Shown: positions 1-6,429, numbered from the stretch's first letter. The stretch is 6,936 nucleotides of DNA from Chloroflexota bacterium (GCA_022561735.1 JADFQR010000031.1:2319-9254), one strand, 5' to 3'. Notes: generated by a model from the sequence alone, not told the origin. Program-made: numbers and translations.

Positions 1-95
1 CCGCGGGGTCGATCCGAGACGATGAAGTAATCGCCGCCGCGGACCGGCTCGGCATGGCGGTCATCATGACCGGCAACCGGCACTTTCTACACTAG
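1..95 (+). CDS. purH: PurH C-terminus (bifunctional AICAR transformylase/IMP cyclohydrolase), 3' end only
   Basis: Reading from base 3, the frame encodes 30 residues and a TAG stop at 93-95. The peptide runs [17 protein letters not shown] and ends in TGNRHFLH. This is the very conserved end of PurH (G-S-I-R-D-x-E-V-I-x-A-A-D near the C-terminus, then T-G-x-R-H-F-x-H). PurH carries out the last two steps of de novo IMP synthesis in the cytoplasm: formylation of AICAR with 10-formyl-THF, then ring closure. The visible segment belongs to the transformylase domain. The gene starts upstream of the window, so nothing can be said about its N-terminus or promoter. The next gene begins 5 bases after the stop, so the two are probably co-transcribed. 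The motif match is strong despite the short length. Confidence 0.9.
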   Translation, partial: AGSIRDDEVIAAADRLGMAVIMTGNRHFLH

Positions 96-100
96 CCGCC

Positions 101-859
101 GTGACCTCAACAACCCCCGGGACATCATCTTCTGGCGCTGCAAGCGTAGACATAGTCATCCCGGTCCTCAACGAAGAGGTCGCGCTACCGCGCTGCGTCA
201 GTATGCTGGCGGCTTACATCGATGAGAACCCGGGCAGACACTGGCAGATCACGATCGCCGATAACGGCTCGACCGACCGGACCCCGGAAGTGGCAGAAGA
301 ACTCGCCAGCCAGGGATTTCCTATCCGGGTGACACGTCTCGATCAACGCGGCCGCGGCCGGGCGCTGAAGAAGGCATGGCTCGAAAGTGAAGCCGATATC
401 AGGTTCTACATGGATGTCGATTTATCGACCAGGCTCGACGCCATCATGCCGATCGTGGAGGCCCTGGAGTCCGGCGAGTACCAGCTTGGCATCGGCTCCC
501 GGCTGATGAAAGGCTCGGAAGTGGTTGGCCGTAAACTCCAGCGGGAGATCACTTCGCGCGTCTACAACCTGATGCATCGAGCCATGTTCTTCTCGCCGTT
601 CCGTGACGCACAGTGCGGCTTCAAGGCCATCACCCGTGAGGCGGCGGAGGCGTGTGTGCCCCTGGTGAAAAACAACAACTGGTTCTTCGATACCGAGCTG
701 CTGTTGATCGCGGTGAAGTCCGGGTACAGGATCAAGGAACATCCTGTTCACTGGGAGGATGACCCCGATACCCGCGTGAAGGTCACGGCTACGGCCATCG
801 AGGACGTAAAGGGGCTGCTTCGGCTACGCTTCGGCGGTGTGCCACGCGCTCCTCGTTAA
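101..859 (+). CDS. Family 2 glycosyltransferase, dolichyl/polyprenyl-phosphate glucosyltransferase (Alg5-like) type
   Basis: A 252-residue GT-A fold glycosyltransferase. The nucleotide-sugar motif VDIVIPVLNEE is at residues 16-26, ADNGSTD at 53-59, the RGRGRALK loop at 83-90, and the metal-binding D-x-D within DVDLST at 105-110. GSR follows at 132-134, DAQCGFKA at 169-176, and WFFDTELL at 194-201. The segment W-E-D-D-P-D-T-R-V (218-226) is typical of the DPG_synthase-like subgroup, which moves glucose or another hexose from a nucleotide sugar to a polyprenyl phosphate at the membrane. No transmembrane helix is visible; many relatives have one or more, so this one would act as a soluble or peripheral enzyme. 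The start is GTG at 101. It has no clear Shine-Dalgarno but sits 5 bases after the purH stop, which fits translational coupling. Later ATGs would cut into the catalytic core. The actual donor and acceptor are unknown. Confidence 0.88.
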   Translation: MTSTTPGTSSSGAASVDIVIPVLNEEVALPRCVSMLAAYIDENPGRHWQITIADNGSTDRTPEVAEELASQGFPIRVTRLDQRGRGRALKKAWLESEADIRFYMDVDLSTRLDAIMPIVEALESGEYQLGIGSRLMKGSEVVGRKLQREITSRVYNLMHRAMFFSPFRDAQCGFKAITREAAEACVPLVKNNNWFFDTELLLIAVKSGYRIKEHPVHWEDDPDTRVKVTATAIEDVKGLLRLRFGGVPRAPR

Positions 860-876
860 GGACTGACGGATGAACC

Positions 877-905
877 TTGACCCCTCATACACCCCTAGTT
901 AGAGT
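877..905 (+). promoter_or_regulatory. Candidate sigma-70-type promoter for the NAPRTase-like gene
   Basis: TTGACC (877-882) and TAGAGT (900-905) are separated by exactly 17 bases. They match five of six and four of six positions of the -35 and -10 consensus. They lie just after the glycosyltransferase stop and on the same strand as the next gene. Transcription would begin near 912 and give a leader of about 170 bases carrying the repeats and hairpin described separately. The assignment is by pattern only. GC-rich hosts may use looser promoters, and read-through from the purH transcript is also possible. Confidence 0.45.
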
Positions 906-916
906 GACGCCACCTT

Positions 917-940
917 CAACGGGACCGGCAACGGGACCGG
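917..940 (+). repeat. Perfect tandem duplication of a 12-bp unit
   Basis: The unit CAACGGGACCGG occurs at 917-928 and again at 929-940 with no mismatch. It lies in the leader of the NAPRTase-like gene, and its second copy supplies the left arm of the hairpin at 934-965. The period equals that of the longer degenerate repeat at 1000-1071, although the unit sequences differ. Confidence 0.9.
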
Positions 941-965
941 GCCGGAACGTCAGTTTTCCGGGTCC
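934..965 (+). promoter_or_regulatory. Imperfect hairpin in the leader of the NAPRTase-like gene
   Basis: GGACC (934-938) pairs with GGTCC (961-965), and CGGAA (943-947) pairs with TTCCG (956-960). This leaves a 4-base bulge on the left side and an 8-base loop. A competing fold pairs the AACGGGACCGGGCC region with the GGCCCCGGTC and CCCCGTT segments near 969-987. No T-run follows, so a standard intrinsic terminator is unlikely. It may be a leader structure, or a U-less terminator for the purH-glycosyltransferase transcript. Confidence 0.35.
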
Positions 966-999
966 AGTGGCCCCGGTCAGCCCCGTTCTCCCAGAGTCC

Positions 1000-1071
1000 T
1001 TTTGGGAGCCTTTCTGGGAGTCTTTTTGGGAGTCCTTCCCGGAGTTTGTCCGGGAGCCGAACTGGGAGCGG
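1000..1071 (+). repeat. Six-unit degenerate 12-bp tandem repeat upstream of the NAPRTase-like start
   Basis: Six consecutive 12-base units, the first TTTTGGGAGCCT and the last AACTGGGAGCGG, place GGGAG at 1004, 1016, 1028, 1052 and 1064, and CGGAG at 1040. A more decayed unit may precede them at 988-999. Because 12 is a multiple of three and the units hold no stop codon, several frames stay open through the array on both strands, giving spurious short ORFs. In the frame of the downstream gene each unit reads G-(A/V)-x-x. The last GGGAG lies 14 bases before the preferred ATG, too far for an ideal ribosome site but the best one present. Confidence 0.85.
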
Positions 1072-1082
1072 CGCCGCCAGCG

Positions 1083-2081
1083 ATGACCAGTCGCGAAACT
1101 GAGATATCCCGGGCCCTTATTCTCGGCCATACGGCCGATATTGAACTGCATCGCGCCCGTGAGATTCTTCGTAACGAGTCGATTAATCCGGAAGTGGTGA
1201 TGGAGTTCACGCCTGAGAAACCAGGCGTGCTGGCCGGCATTAACGATGTAAAGACGCTCCTGAACAGGAACCTACCGGAGACCGGACGCGAGGTCTGGGC
1301 GCTGGATGAGGCGAGCGGTTTTGACGGGGGAGAGGTGGTTCTCCGGGTCCGCGCCCCGTACGCTGCGTTTGGCCTCTACGAGACGGCGATCAACGGGATG
1401 TTGTCGTCATGCACCGGCTGGGCCACGGCGGCGCGCGACTGTGTTGACGCGTCGAACAGTGTGCCGATCATCTCCCTCGGCGCCCACCACGTTCACCCGT
1501 CTGTGGTGGGGGTGATGGATTACTCAGCGGTGACAGGTGGCGCAAGCTCTTGCTCGTCCGTGCTCGGTGCGCGGCTTTCTGGCATCACGGCGTCGGGCAC
1601 GATGGCGGCGGTTCTTGTCCTGGTGATGGGGGACACGCGGTCCGCCGTAGAGGCTTTCGATCGCAATATGCCGCCGGAGGTGCAGCGTGTCGCCATCATC
1701 GGTACGATCGGCGACGAGGCGATCGAGGCGATCGAGGTTTCGCGGATGCTGCGGGACAAGTTACGCGGGGTGCGTCTGGAAACCGCGCCTTCACGCGGCC
1801 GGGTGACGCCGGAGCTTGTGCATGAGCTCCGGGCGCGGCTGGATCAGGGCGGCTACAACCACGTGGACATTTTCGTCAGCGGTGACCTGGATCCCGAACA
1901 GATTCGCTCGTTCACCGAGTCAAAGGCCCCGGTGGCGGCTTTCGGAGTCGGCTATTACATCGGCGCAGCACGACCGATCAAGTTCCATGCCGAGATCAAA
2001 GAACTGGACGGTCGGCCGGTGGCCCGGCGAGGTCTGATCCCGGGTATCTCACCGAACCCGCGTCTCACACGGGTGCTGTAG
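1083..2081 (+). CDS. Nicotinate phosphoribosyltransferase-like protein (short type II PRTase fold)
   Basis: The 332-residue protein matches the short NAPRTase/quinolinate-PRTase-like family, which joins a pyridine base to PRPP in NAD salvage. Recognisable parts are ADIELHRAREILR (18-30), the Y-E-T-A-I core near 99-103, SLGAHHVHPS (131-140; relatives usually have S-F-G-A-R-R-x-H-P), SGTMAAVLVL (171-180), the acidic TIGDEAIEA stretch (208-216), VSGDLD (265-270) and the phosphate-site GVGYYIGAA (288-296). Two family positions look altered: the His usual after G-T-x-x in this motif is Ala, and an Arg pair is His-His. Activity on nicotinate is therefore uncertain. ATG 1083 is preferred because family similarity begins shortly after it. 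A TTG at 1002 would add 27 residues made entirely of the 12-bp repeat. The gene has its own candidate promoter and faces tilS convergently. Confidence 0.8.
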   Translation: MTSRETEISRALILGHTADIELHRAREILRNESINPEVVMEFTPEKPGVLAGINDVKTLLNRNLPETGREVWALDEASGFDGGEVVLRVRAPYAAFGLYETAINGMLSSCTGWATAARDCVDASNSVPIISLGAHHVHPSVVGVMDYSAVTGGASSCSSVLGARLSGITASGTMAAVLVLVMGDTRSAVEAFDRNMPPEVQRVAIIGTIGDEAIEAIEVSRMLRDKLRGVRLETAPSRGRVTPELVHELRARLDQGGYNHVDIFVSGDLDPEQIRSFTESKAPVAAFGVGYYIGAARPIKFHAEIKELDGRPVARRGLIPGISPNPRLTRVL

Positions 2082-2233
2082 GGAGATTACGAGCCCGGCG
2101 AGAGCCAGAGATCACGTCTGATAGCGGCCTGGATGTGGGTGTGGATTTGCGCGCCCGCGGCCGCCCTCCCGGTTGCGCCGTTTCACGATGCCGGCCGGGG
2201 CGGAATCAGCGCATCCTGGATCGAGGCCGGTCG
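2082..2233. other. Convergent intergenic gap with no clear terminator
   Basis: These 152 bases separate the 3' ends of the NAPRTase-like gene and tilS. The segment is GC-rich, with a run of GCGCGCCCGCGGCCGCC near 2149-2165. The only inverted repeat I find is a weak GATGC/GCATC pair near 2188-2216 with a long loop. There is no T-run on either strand, so no intrinsic terminator is supported. No RNA gene or convincing ORF is visible. Confidence 0.6.
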
Positions 2234-3712
2234 CTAATCGTCCGTGACGTTGATTAACCGGATTCTGAGTACCTGCTCGGTTTCTGGCGTCACACGCGCC
2301 CACTCGGCGATCCGGAGACCGGCGACCCAGGCGATCCCGCGACCGGACTCTGACTCCACTACCGGGACGCGATCCCGCCACGAGCGTGGAACGCCGGCGT
2401 TGACGAACAGGTCCTGTACTCGCGCCGCCGTGTCCATGCCGAGCGGCTGGAATCGATCACCGTCACGCCGGTTGCGTAGCGTTACGGTGTCCCCGACGGC
2501 GCTGGCATCCGCGTACTCGGACATTTCCGACCCCGTGTCCAGGTCGTCCGGACGGTCGACCAATTCCATCTCGAACCGTTGTCCGGACGGGAACTCGATG
2601 TGGCCGGGAACGGACAATTTAAGGAAATCGAAGGGTTCCGGGTATGGCGCATCGTCCCGGCCGGATGGCGCCAGTACGACCGTGTCTACGCGAGTTTCGA
2701 AGCGCATCCCGTCTGGCAGGTCTATCGAGCGTCCCGCGCCCGCTCCCACTAGCCGGTCCATATCCATGACGTGAGTTCGGACGAGATTTGTAACCGATCC
2801 CGCGGCTTTCGAGTAAGCCCGCCGTAACAGTGACCTCCGCAGGGCCGGTGGAGTGGCGAGCAGGTGGTGGCGATGGAGCGTGACCGTACGTTTAGCCGGG
2901 TCGGCGTGGTCTAGAACGCGCACCCACAATCCATCGATCACCTCATCGAGCGCAGCGAGTTCCTCCGACGCAGTGTCCGCCAACCGGGCGATCGACTCCA
3001 CGACGCGGGGGTTGATCGCCTCCAGTTCCGGCATCACGTTCAAGCGCAACCGGTTCCGGGTGAATGTAGTTGACTCGTTGCTGACGTCCATCCGGGGGAT
3101 GATCCCGCGCTCCCGGCAGTACTGCTCCGTGTCATCTCGCCGGAGCCGCAGTAGCGGCCGAATAACCTTCAGTTGTCCGCCGCCCCAGCGCTGTGGCGTA
3201 CGCGACACCAATCGCATACCCCGCACACCGTTCAATCCGGAGCCACGTGCGATATGGAGGAGCACCGTCTCGGCCTGGTCATCCAGCGTGTGCCCGGTGG
3301 CCGCGCCCTGGGCGCCCTCTTTTTCTGCGGCGCGGCCCAGGAATCCGTAACGCAGGCGCCGCGCGGCATCTTCTACCGCAAGGTGATGCTCTCTCGCGTA
3401 CTCGGCGACGTCCGCGCCTTCACTGACATACGCCAGCCCCCGCGCCTCCGCGTTGGATCGCACATACTCCTCATCCGCGTCGGAATCTGCGCCCCGCATC
3501 TGGTGATTGAAGTGGCAGACGATGATCTCAGGGCCGCTGCGTTCGCCGATGGTCTGTAAAGCGTCCAGCGCGGTCATGGAATCAGCGCCGCCCGATACCG
3601 CCACGAGAAGGGATCGTTTCCGGTCGACCTCGGCTTCATCCAGCGCCGCTTCCAGTGCGTTTATGACATAGAGGACGTGATCGGAATCGGCCGGCGTGGT
3701 CTCAGGAGTCAT
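2234..3712 (-). CDS. tilS: tRNA(Ile)-lysidine synthetase TilS
   Basis: The 492-residue protein converts C34 of the CAU-anticodon tRNA-Ile to lysidine with ATP and lysine, so that the tRNA reads AUA and is charged with isoleucine. The PP-loop SGGADS is at residues 40-45, HFNHQMRG at 67-74, the EDAARRLRY segment at 114-122 and HTLDDQAET at 141-149. RPLL follows at 184-187, then a T-R-N-R-L-R-x-N-V segment typical of the family. The C-terminal TilS_C domain starts near 407 with RRDGDRFQPLGM (about 415-426), then a V-P-R-x-W-R-D-R-V-P stretch and WVAGLRIAEWARV. The length is normal for the two-domain-plus-tail type. ATG 3712 overlaps the CNNM/CorC stop as ATGA, which fixes the start better than the upstream GTG at 3814; that would add 34 unconserved residues inside the previous gene. 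Confidence 0.96.
   Translation of the reverse strand: MTPETTPADSDHVLYVINALEAALDEAEVDRKRSLLVAVSGGADSMTALDALQTIGERSGPEIIVCHFNHQMRGADSDADEEYVRSNAEARGLAYVSEGADVAEYAREHHLAVEDAARRLRYGFLGRAAEKEGAQGAATGHTLDDQAETVLLHIARGSGLNGVRGMRLVSRTPQRWGGGQLKVIRPLLRLRRDDTEQYCRERGIIPRMDVSNESTTFTRNRLRLNVMPELEAINPRVVESIARLADTASEELAALDEVIDGLWVRVLDHADPAKRTVTLHRHHLLATPPALRRSLLRRAYSKAAGSVTNLVRTHVMDMDRLVGAGAGRSIDLPDGMRFETRVDTVVLAPSGRDDAPYPEPFDFLKLSVPGHIEFPSGQRFEMELVDRPDDLDTGSEMSEYADASAVGDTVTLRNRRDGDRFQPLGMDTAARVQDLFVNAGVPRSWRDRVPVVESESGRGIAWVAGLRIAEWARVTPETEQVLRIRLINVTDD
3709..3712 (-). other. ATGA start/stop overlap coupling the CNNM/CorC gene to tilS
   Basis: The tilS ATG (3712-3710) and the TGA of the preceding gene (3711-3709) share bases, giving ATGA. 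The sequence ahead of the ATG is GC-rich and lacks a strong Shine-Dalgarno, so tilS translation probably depends on ribosomes finishing the upstream gene. Confidence 0.9.
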
Positions 3713-4989
3713 ACGGCGGGCGCTGCATCGGGCGCTGTTACCAGCCGCCGAGCCTGGACCCGGACGATCTTGTTGCCCGACATCTCCGTAACCTGGAATC
3801 TGACCGGGCCGCACCTCACGCGGTCGCCGACCTGCGGCAATCGTTGCAACCGGTCGAGTAAAAATCCGGCGATCGTCTGGTAGTCGCCGTCCGGGATGTT
3901 GAGCTCAAGCCGATCGTTGGCGTCCTCCACCGGCAGTCCGGCGTCCAGTTCAAACGTGTTGGCGTCCAGCGTCACGAACCGATCGTCAGGCTTGAGCCCT
4001 TCTTCCCCGGTCGCCCCGATCGCCTGTTCGACAATCTTGGTCAACGTCACCAGCCCGGCGATACCGCCGAACTCATCGACCACCAGCGAGATCTTGTGCC
4101 CCGTCTCCTGCATGTCCTGGAACAGTTGATTCAGCTTCTTTGTCTCCGGCACGAACAACGTCGTCCGCATGAGGCCCGTGACCGGCGCTTCGTCTTTTAG
4201 ATCGCCGCCGGCAATAGATTGCAGCACGTCTTTGACCGAGAGGATTCCGACAACGTCATCATGATCGTCATCAAACACCGGGAACCGCGTGTGCGGGTTT
4301 TTGCTGTAGATCTCCATGAACCCGGCGAAGGTTGTTCCGACCTCCATCCATTCAACCTCGTTCCGGGGCGTCATGATGTCCCGGACCTCGGTCTCGCCAA
4401 ACCGGAAAATGTTCTCCAGCATCTCCCCCTGGCTCTCTGCCACCGTGCCCTCCGCCTCGCCGACATCTATAAGCATGCGGAGTTCGCCCTCGGTTATCGT
4501 CGGCGTCATGAACGCTTCTTTGCCACCGAGAAGGTGCGTCAGACCGCGCGGCACAAGGGTGAAAATCCAGACAAACGGGCCACTGACCCGCATGAGCGCG
4601 AGCACCGGCCGCGACACAAGGTGAGACCAGCGTTCTGCGCCCAGGATAGCCAGCGACTTTGGCGTCAATTCCGCGGCCACGACCACGATCACGGTAGCGC
4701 CCAGCGTGGCGATCGCGATAACCCCGACGGAGTTGCCCCACACGCTGATCACGAGGGCAGTGCCGACGGCGGTGATGGTGATGTTCAGGGCGTTCCCGAT
4801 GAGCAGGATCGTCCCGAAGAACTTATTGTACTCATCGGTGATCTGGACGATCGCCGATGCGCTTAGATCGCCCTGTTCAGCGCGGTGCCGGACACGAAAC
4901 CGATTGACAGAAAGGATCGCCGCTTCGGACGCGCTAATCAGAGCGCTGCCGGCCAGGGCAACGATGATGATCAGGATTGGCAACAGCAT
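3709..4989 (-). CDS. CNNM/CorC (HlyC/CorC) family membrane protein: DUF21, CBS pair, CorC_HlyC domain
   Basis: The 426-residue protein has the full CNNM/CorC layout. An N-terminal DUF21 membrane domain begins with a hydrophobic segment (2-25) containing SASEAAILSVNR (19-30). It continues with hydrophobic stretches near 58-83, 88-106 and 125-147, including GNALN (65-69) and ELTPKS (107-112). A cytoplasmic CBS pair follows: VRDIMTPR (202-209) with RFPVF (235-239) and VVGILSVKDVL (246-256), then HKISLVVDEFGGIAGLVTL (298-316). The C-terminal CorC_HlyC domain fills about 345-420. Members are linked to magnesium and cobalt efflux or tolerance, with the CBS pair binding adenine nucleotides. The exact ion here is inferred, and the haemolysin name is historical. 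Start ATG 4989 has AGGAG (4998-5002) 8 bases upstream. A strong hairpin (5008-5035) lies in its leader, and the stop is coupled to tilS. Confidence 0.93.
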   Translation of the reverse strand: MLLPILIIIVALAGSALISASEAAILSVNRFRVRHRAEQGDLSASAIVQITDEYNKFFGTILLIGNALNITITAVGTALVISVWGNSVGVIAIATLGATVIVVVAAELTPKSLAILGAERWSHLVSRPVLALMRVSGPFVWIFTLVPRGLTHLLGGKEAFMTPTITEGELRMLIDVGEAEGTVAESQGEMLENIFRFGETEVRDIMTPRNEVEWMEVGTTFAGFMEIYSKNPHTRFPVFDDDHDDVVGILSVKDVLQSIAGGDLKDEAPVTGLMRTTLFVPETKKLNQLFQDMQETGHKISLVVDEFGGIAGLVTLTKIVEQAIGATGEEGLKPDDRFVTLDANTFELDAGLPVEDANDRLELNIPDGDYQTIAGFLLDRLQRLPQVGDRVRCGPVRFQVTEMSGNKIVRVQARRLVTAPDAAPAV

Positions 4990-5007
4990 CCCGCGTTCTC
5001 CTCGCGA

Positions 5008-5035
5008 GCCGCCGACCGGGGAGCCCGGCGGCGGC
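5008..5035 (-). promoter_or_regulatory. Strong GC hairpin in the leader of the CNNM/CorC gene
   Basis: On the plus strand GCCGCCG (5008-5014), a bulged A, and CCGGG (5016-5020) pair with CCCGG (5024-5028) and CGGCGGC (5029-5035). This makes 12 pairs around a 3-base loop. On the gene's strand it ends 5 bases before the AGGAG ribosome site. With no T-run after it, a classical terminator is unlikely. It may limit read-through from recA or restrain access to the ribosome site. Confidence 0.6.
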
Positions 5036-5106
5036 CATATTACGAGAGTCTATCGCAGGGTGACCCGGAACTCGTTCGTAGTGCGAATGCCCGGGACGTG
5101 ATTCGG

Positions 5107-5136
5107 ACCCTGGATGACATGGCGATCATCCAGGGT
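5107..5136 (-). terminator. Perfect 11-bp hairpin after recA, probable terminator or processing site
   Basis: ACCCTGGATGA (5107-5117) and TCATCCAGGGT (5126-5136) are perfect complements around an 8-base loop. The hairpin begins 22 bases past the recA stop. On the recA strand it is followed by CCGAATC rather than a T-run, so it would be a U-less terminator of the type proposed in GC-rich bacteria, or a 3'-end stabilising structure. On the plus strand a short TTTA follows, but no plus-strand gene ends here. The inverted repeat is certain; its function is inferred. Confidence 0.6.
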
Positions 5137-5158
5137 TTACCGGTGATTTGGCCCGATA

Positions 5159-6298
5159 TTAGCTTTCGTCCGCGGGTTCGGAAAGCGTGGCGTCTGGCGT
5201 GGTGGCGTCAGAAGGAGTGGACGGGATTATCTCCGGCTCCGGTGGCGCATTTTTGGCTGCGACGGCGGCCCGAATGGCGGTGTCAAGGTCGTTCCTGATC
5301 GACTCTTCACGTTTCAAGAACGTCCGCGCTGCCTCGCGGCCCTGGCCCAGGCGGGTGTCGCCATATGAAAAGAACGAGCCGCTCTTTTTCAGGATGCCGT
5401 GCTCCACACCAAGGTCCAGCAGGGCGCCCTCTTTGCTGATGCCCTCTTTGAAGAGGAACTCAAGCTCAGCCACGCGGAACGGCGCAGCGACCTTGTTCTT
5501 CACGACGCGTGCGCGGACGCGGTTGCCGATGATCTCCGTTCCGCTCTTGATCGCCTCCATGCGGCGAAGGTCGACGCGGACCGAGGCGTAGAACTTGAGC
5601 GCACGGCCCCCGGGAGTGACCTCCGGGTTTCCAAAAACGACGCCAATCTTCTCACGCAACTGGTTGATGAAGATCAGGGTTGTTCTGGTGCGTGAGACGG
5701 ATCCGGTGAGCTTACGGAGCGCCTGCGACATGAGACGGGCCTGGAGGCCGATGTGCGTGTCGCCCATCTCACCTTCCTGCTCCGCCATCGGCACAAGCGC
5801 TGCGACCGAGTCGATCACGATCACGTCCAGTGCGCCGGAACGCACGAGGTAGTCGGTGATCTCTAGTGCTTGCTCCGCTGAATCCGGCTGCGAAACGAGC
5901 AATGCATCGATATCAACACCGATGATCTTCGTGTAGGCGGGGTCCATGGCGTGCTCGGCGTCGATGTAAGCGGCGGTCCCGCCGAGACGTTGCGCCTCGG
6001 CGATTACGTGCAGTGCGAGCGTGGTCTTGCCGGCTGATTCCGCACCGAAGATCTCAACGACACGGCCGCGGGGCAGTCCGCCAATACCGAGAGCCATATC
6101 GAGAGCGATGGAACCCGTGGGAATGGCGTCTATGTCCTGTCCGCCACGGTCACTCAACTTCATGATGGCGCCGCGACCAAACGCCTTGTCGATCTGTGCG
6201 AGCGCAAGCTCCAGCGCCTTATCACGTTCTGAGCGGTTCCCGTTAACCATCACCGGTTTTTCGGCACGGGCCGCTTTGGCGGAGCGGAGTGGGGACAT
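5159..6298 (-). CDS. recA: Recombinase RecA
   Basis: The 379-residue RecA forms ATP-dependent filaments on single-stranded DNA, drives strand exchange and activates LexA self-cleavage. Walker A is GAESAGKTT (85-93; the usual form is GPESSGKTT), with the catalytic Lys at 91. IDAEHAMDP (112-120) carries the catalytic Glu115. Walker B is VIVIDS (159-164). Loop 1 ([10 protein letters not shown], 175-184), INQLREKIG (211-219) and loop 2 ([14 protein letters not shown], 223-236) are all intact. About 20 residues precede the conserved core. The tail after about 345 is rich in P, S, T and acidic residues, as in many RecA proteins. ATG 6298 has AAGAGG (6307-6312) 8 bases upstream; Met17 is a less favoured start. 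No recX follows; the next gene is the CNNM/CorC protein, 169 bases on. A LexA-like site and promoter candidate lie upstream. Confidence 0.98.
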   Translation of the reverse strand: MSPLRSAKAARAEKPVMVNGNRSERDKALELALAQIDKAFGRGAIMKLSDRGGQDIDAIPTGSIALDMALGIGGLPRGRVVEIFGAESAGKTTLALHVIAEAQRLGGTAAYIDAEHAMDPAYTKIIGVDIDALLVSQPDSAEQALEITDYLVRSGALDVIVIDSVAALVPMAEQEGEMGDTHIGLQARLMSQALRKLTGSVSRTRTTLIFINQLREKIGVVFGNPEVTPGGRALKFYASVRVDLRRMEAIKSGTEIIGNRVRARVVKNKVAAPFRVAELEFLFKEGISKEGALLDLGVEHGILKKSGSFFSYGDTRLGQGREAARTFLKREESIRNDLDTAIRAAVAAKNAPPEPEIIPSTPSDATTPDATLSEPADES

Positions 6299-6400
6299 AA
6301 CTCTTGCCTCTTGTTTCTGGCAGGTCTATCGGCTGGAGTTTGGAAAATTGGCTGCCGGTTGAACGCACTGTCGTCGTGTCCAAATCCGGCGGCGGAAATG

Positions 6401-6429
6401 ACAGTAGCACGGATGTTCTAGTGGTGCAA
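6401..6429 (-). promoter_or_regulatory. Candidate recA promoter
   Basis: On the minus strand TTGCAC (6429-6424) and TACTGT (6406-6401) are spaced by exactly 17 bases. They resemble a -35 and a TAnnnT -10. Transcription would start near 6394, giving a leader of about 95 bases before the recA ATG. The LexA-like site fills most of the spacer. The -35 falls at or just beyond the compositional junction near 6420, so part of the match could be accidental. Confidence 0.35.
6407..6418 (-). promoter_or_regulatory. LexA (SOS) box-like imperfect palindrome upstream of recA
   Basis: The minus strand reads AGAACATCCGTGCT over 6419-6406, whose core GAAC-N4-GTGC differs by one base from the GAAC-N4-GTTC operator of Gram-positive-type LexA. 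It sits about 110 bases before the recA start, inside the candidate promoter spacer, a usual place for a repressor site. The host's own LexA motif is unknown, so this remains a candidate. Confidence 0.4.

Noticed and set aside
1002..1082. TTG 1002 as the start of the NAPRTase-like protein
   Set aside because: The added 27 residues are made almost wholly of the tandem repeat and there is no better ribosome site; the possibility is kept as a finding.
877..1086. Plus-strand 69-codon ORF with a W-E-S-F type four-residue repeat
   Set aside because: It exists because the 12-bp repeat contains no stop in any frame; it has a non-ATG (TTG) start, no ribosome site and no recognisable domain.
885..1240. 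Minus-strand ORFs across the repeat, including one with a K-D-S-Q repeat
   Set aside because: Same repeat-driven openness; they overlap the start of the NAPRTase-like gene and show no family features.
2149..2216. Possible terminator hairpin in the convergent gap
   Set aside because: Only short GC-rich complementarity with a long loop and no T-run on either strand.
2244..3559. Several plus-strand ORFs antisense to tilS
   Set aside because: Shadow frames of a high-GC gene, arginine- and serine-rich, with no conserved motif.
4219..4866. 215-codon plus-strand ORF antisense to the CNNM/CorC gene
   Set aside because: Its H, R and D-rich composition is typical of an antisense shadow; the minus-strand protein has all the family domains.
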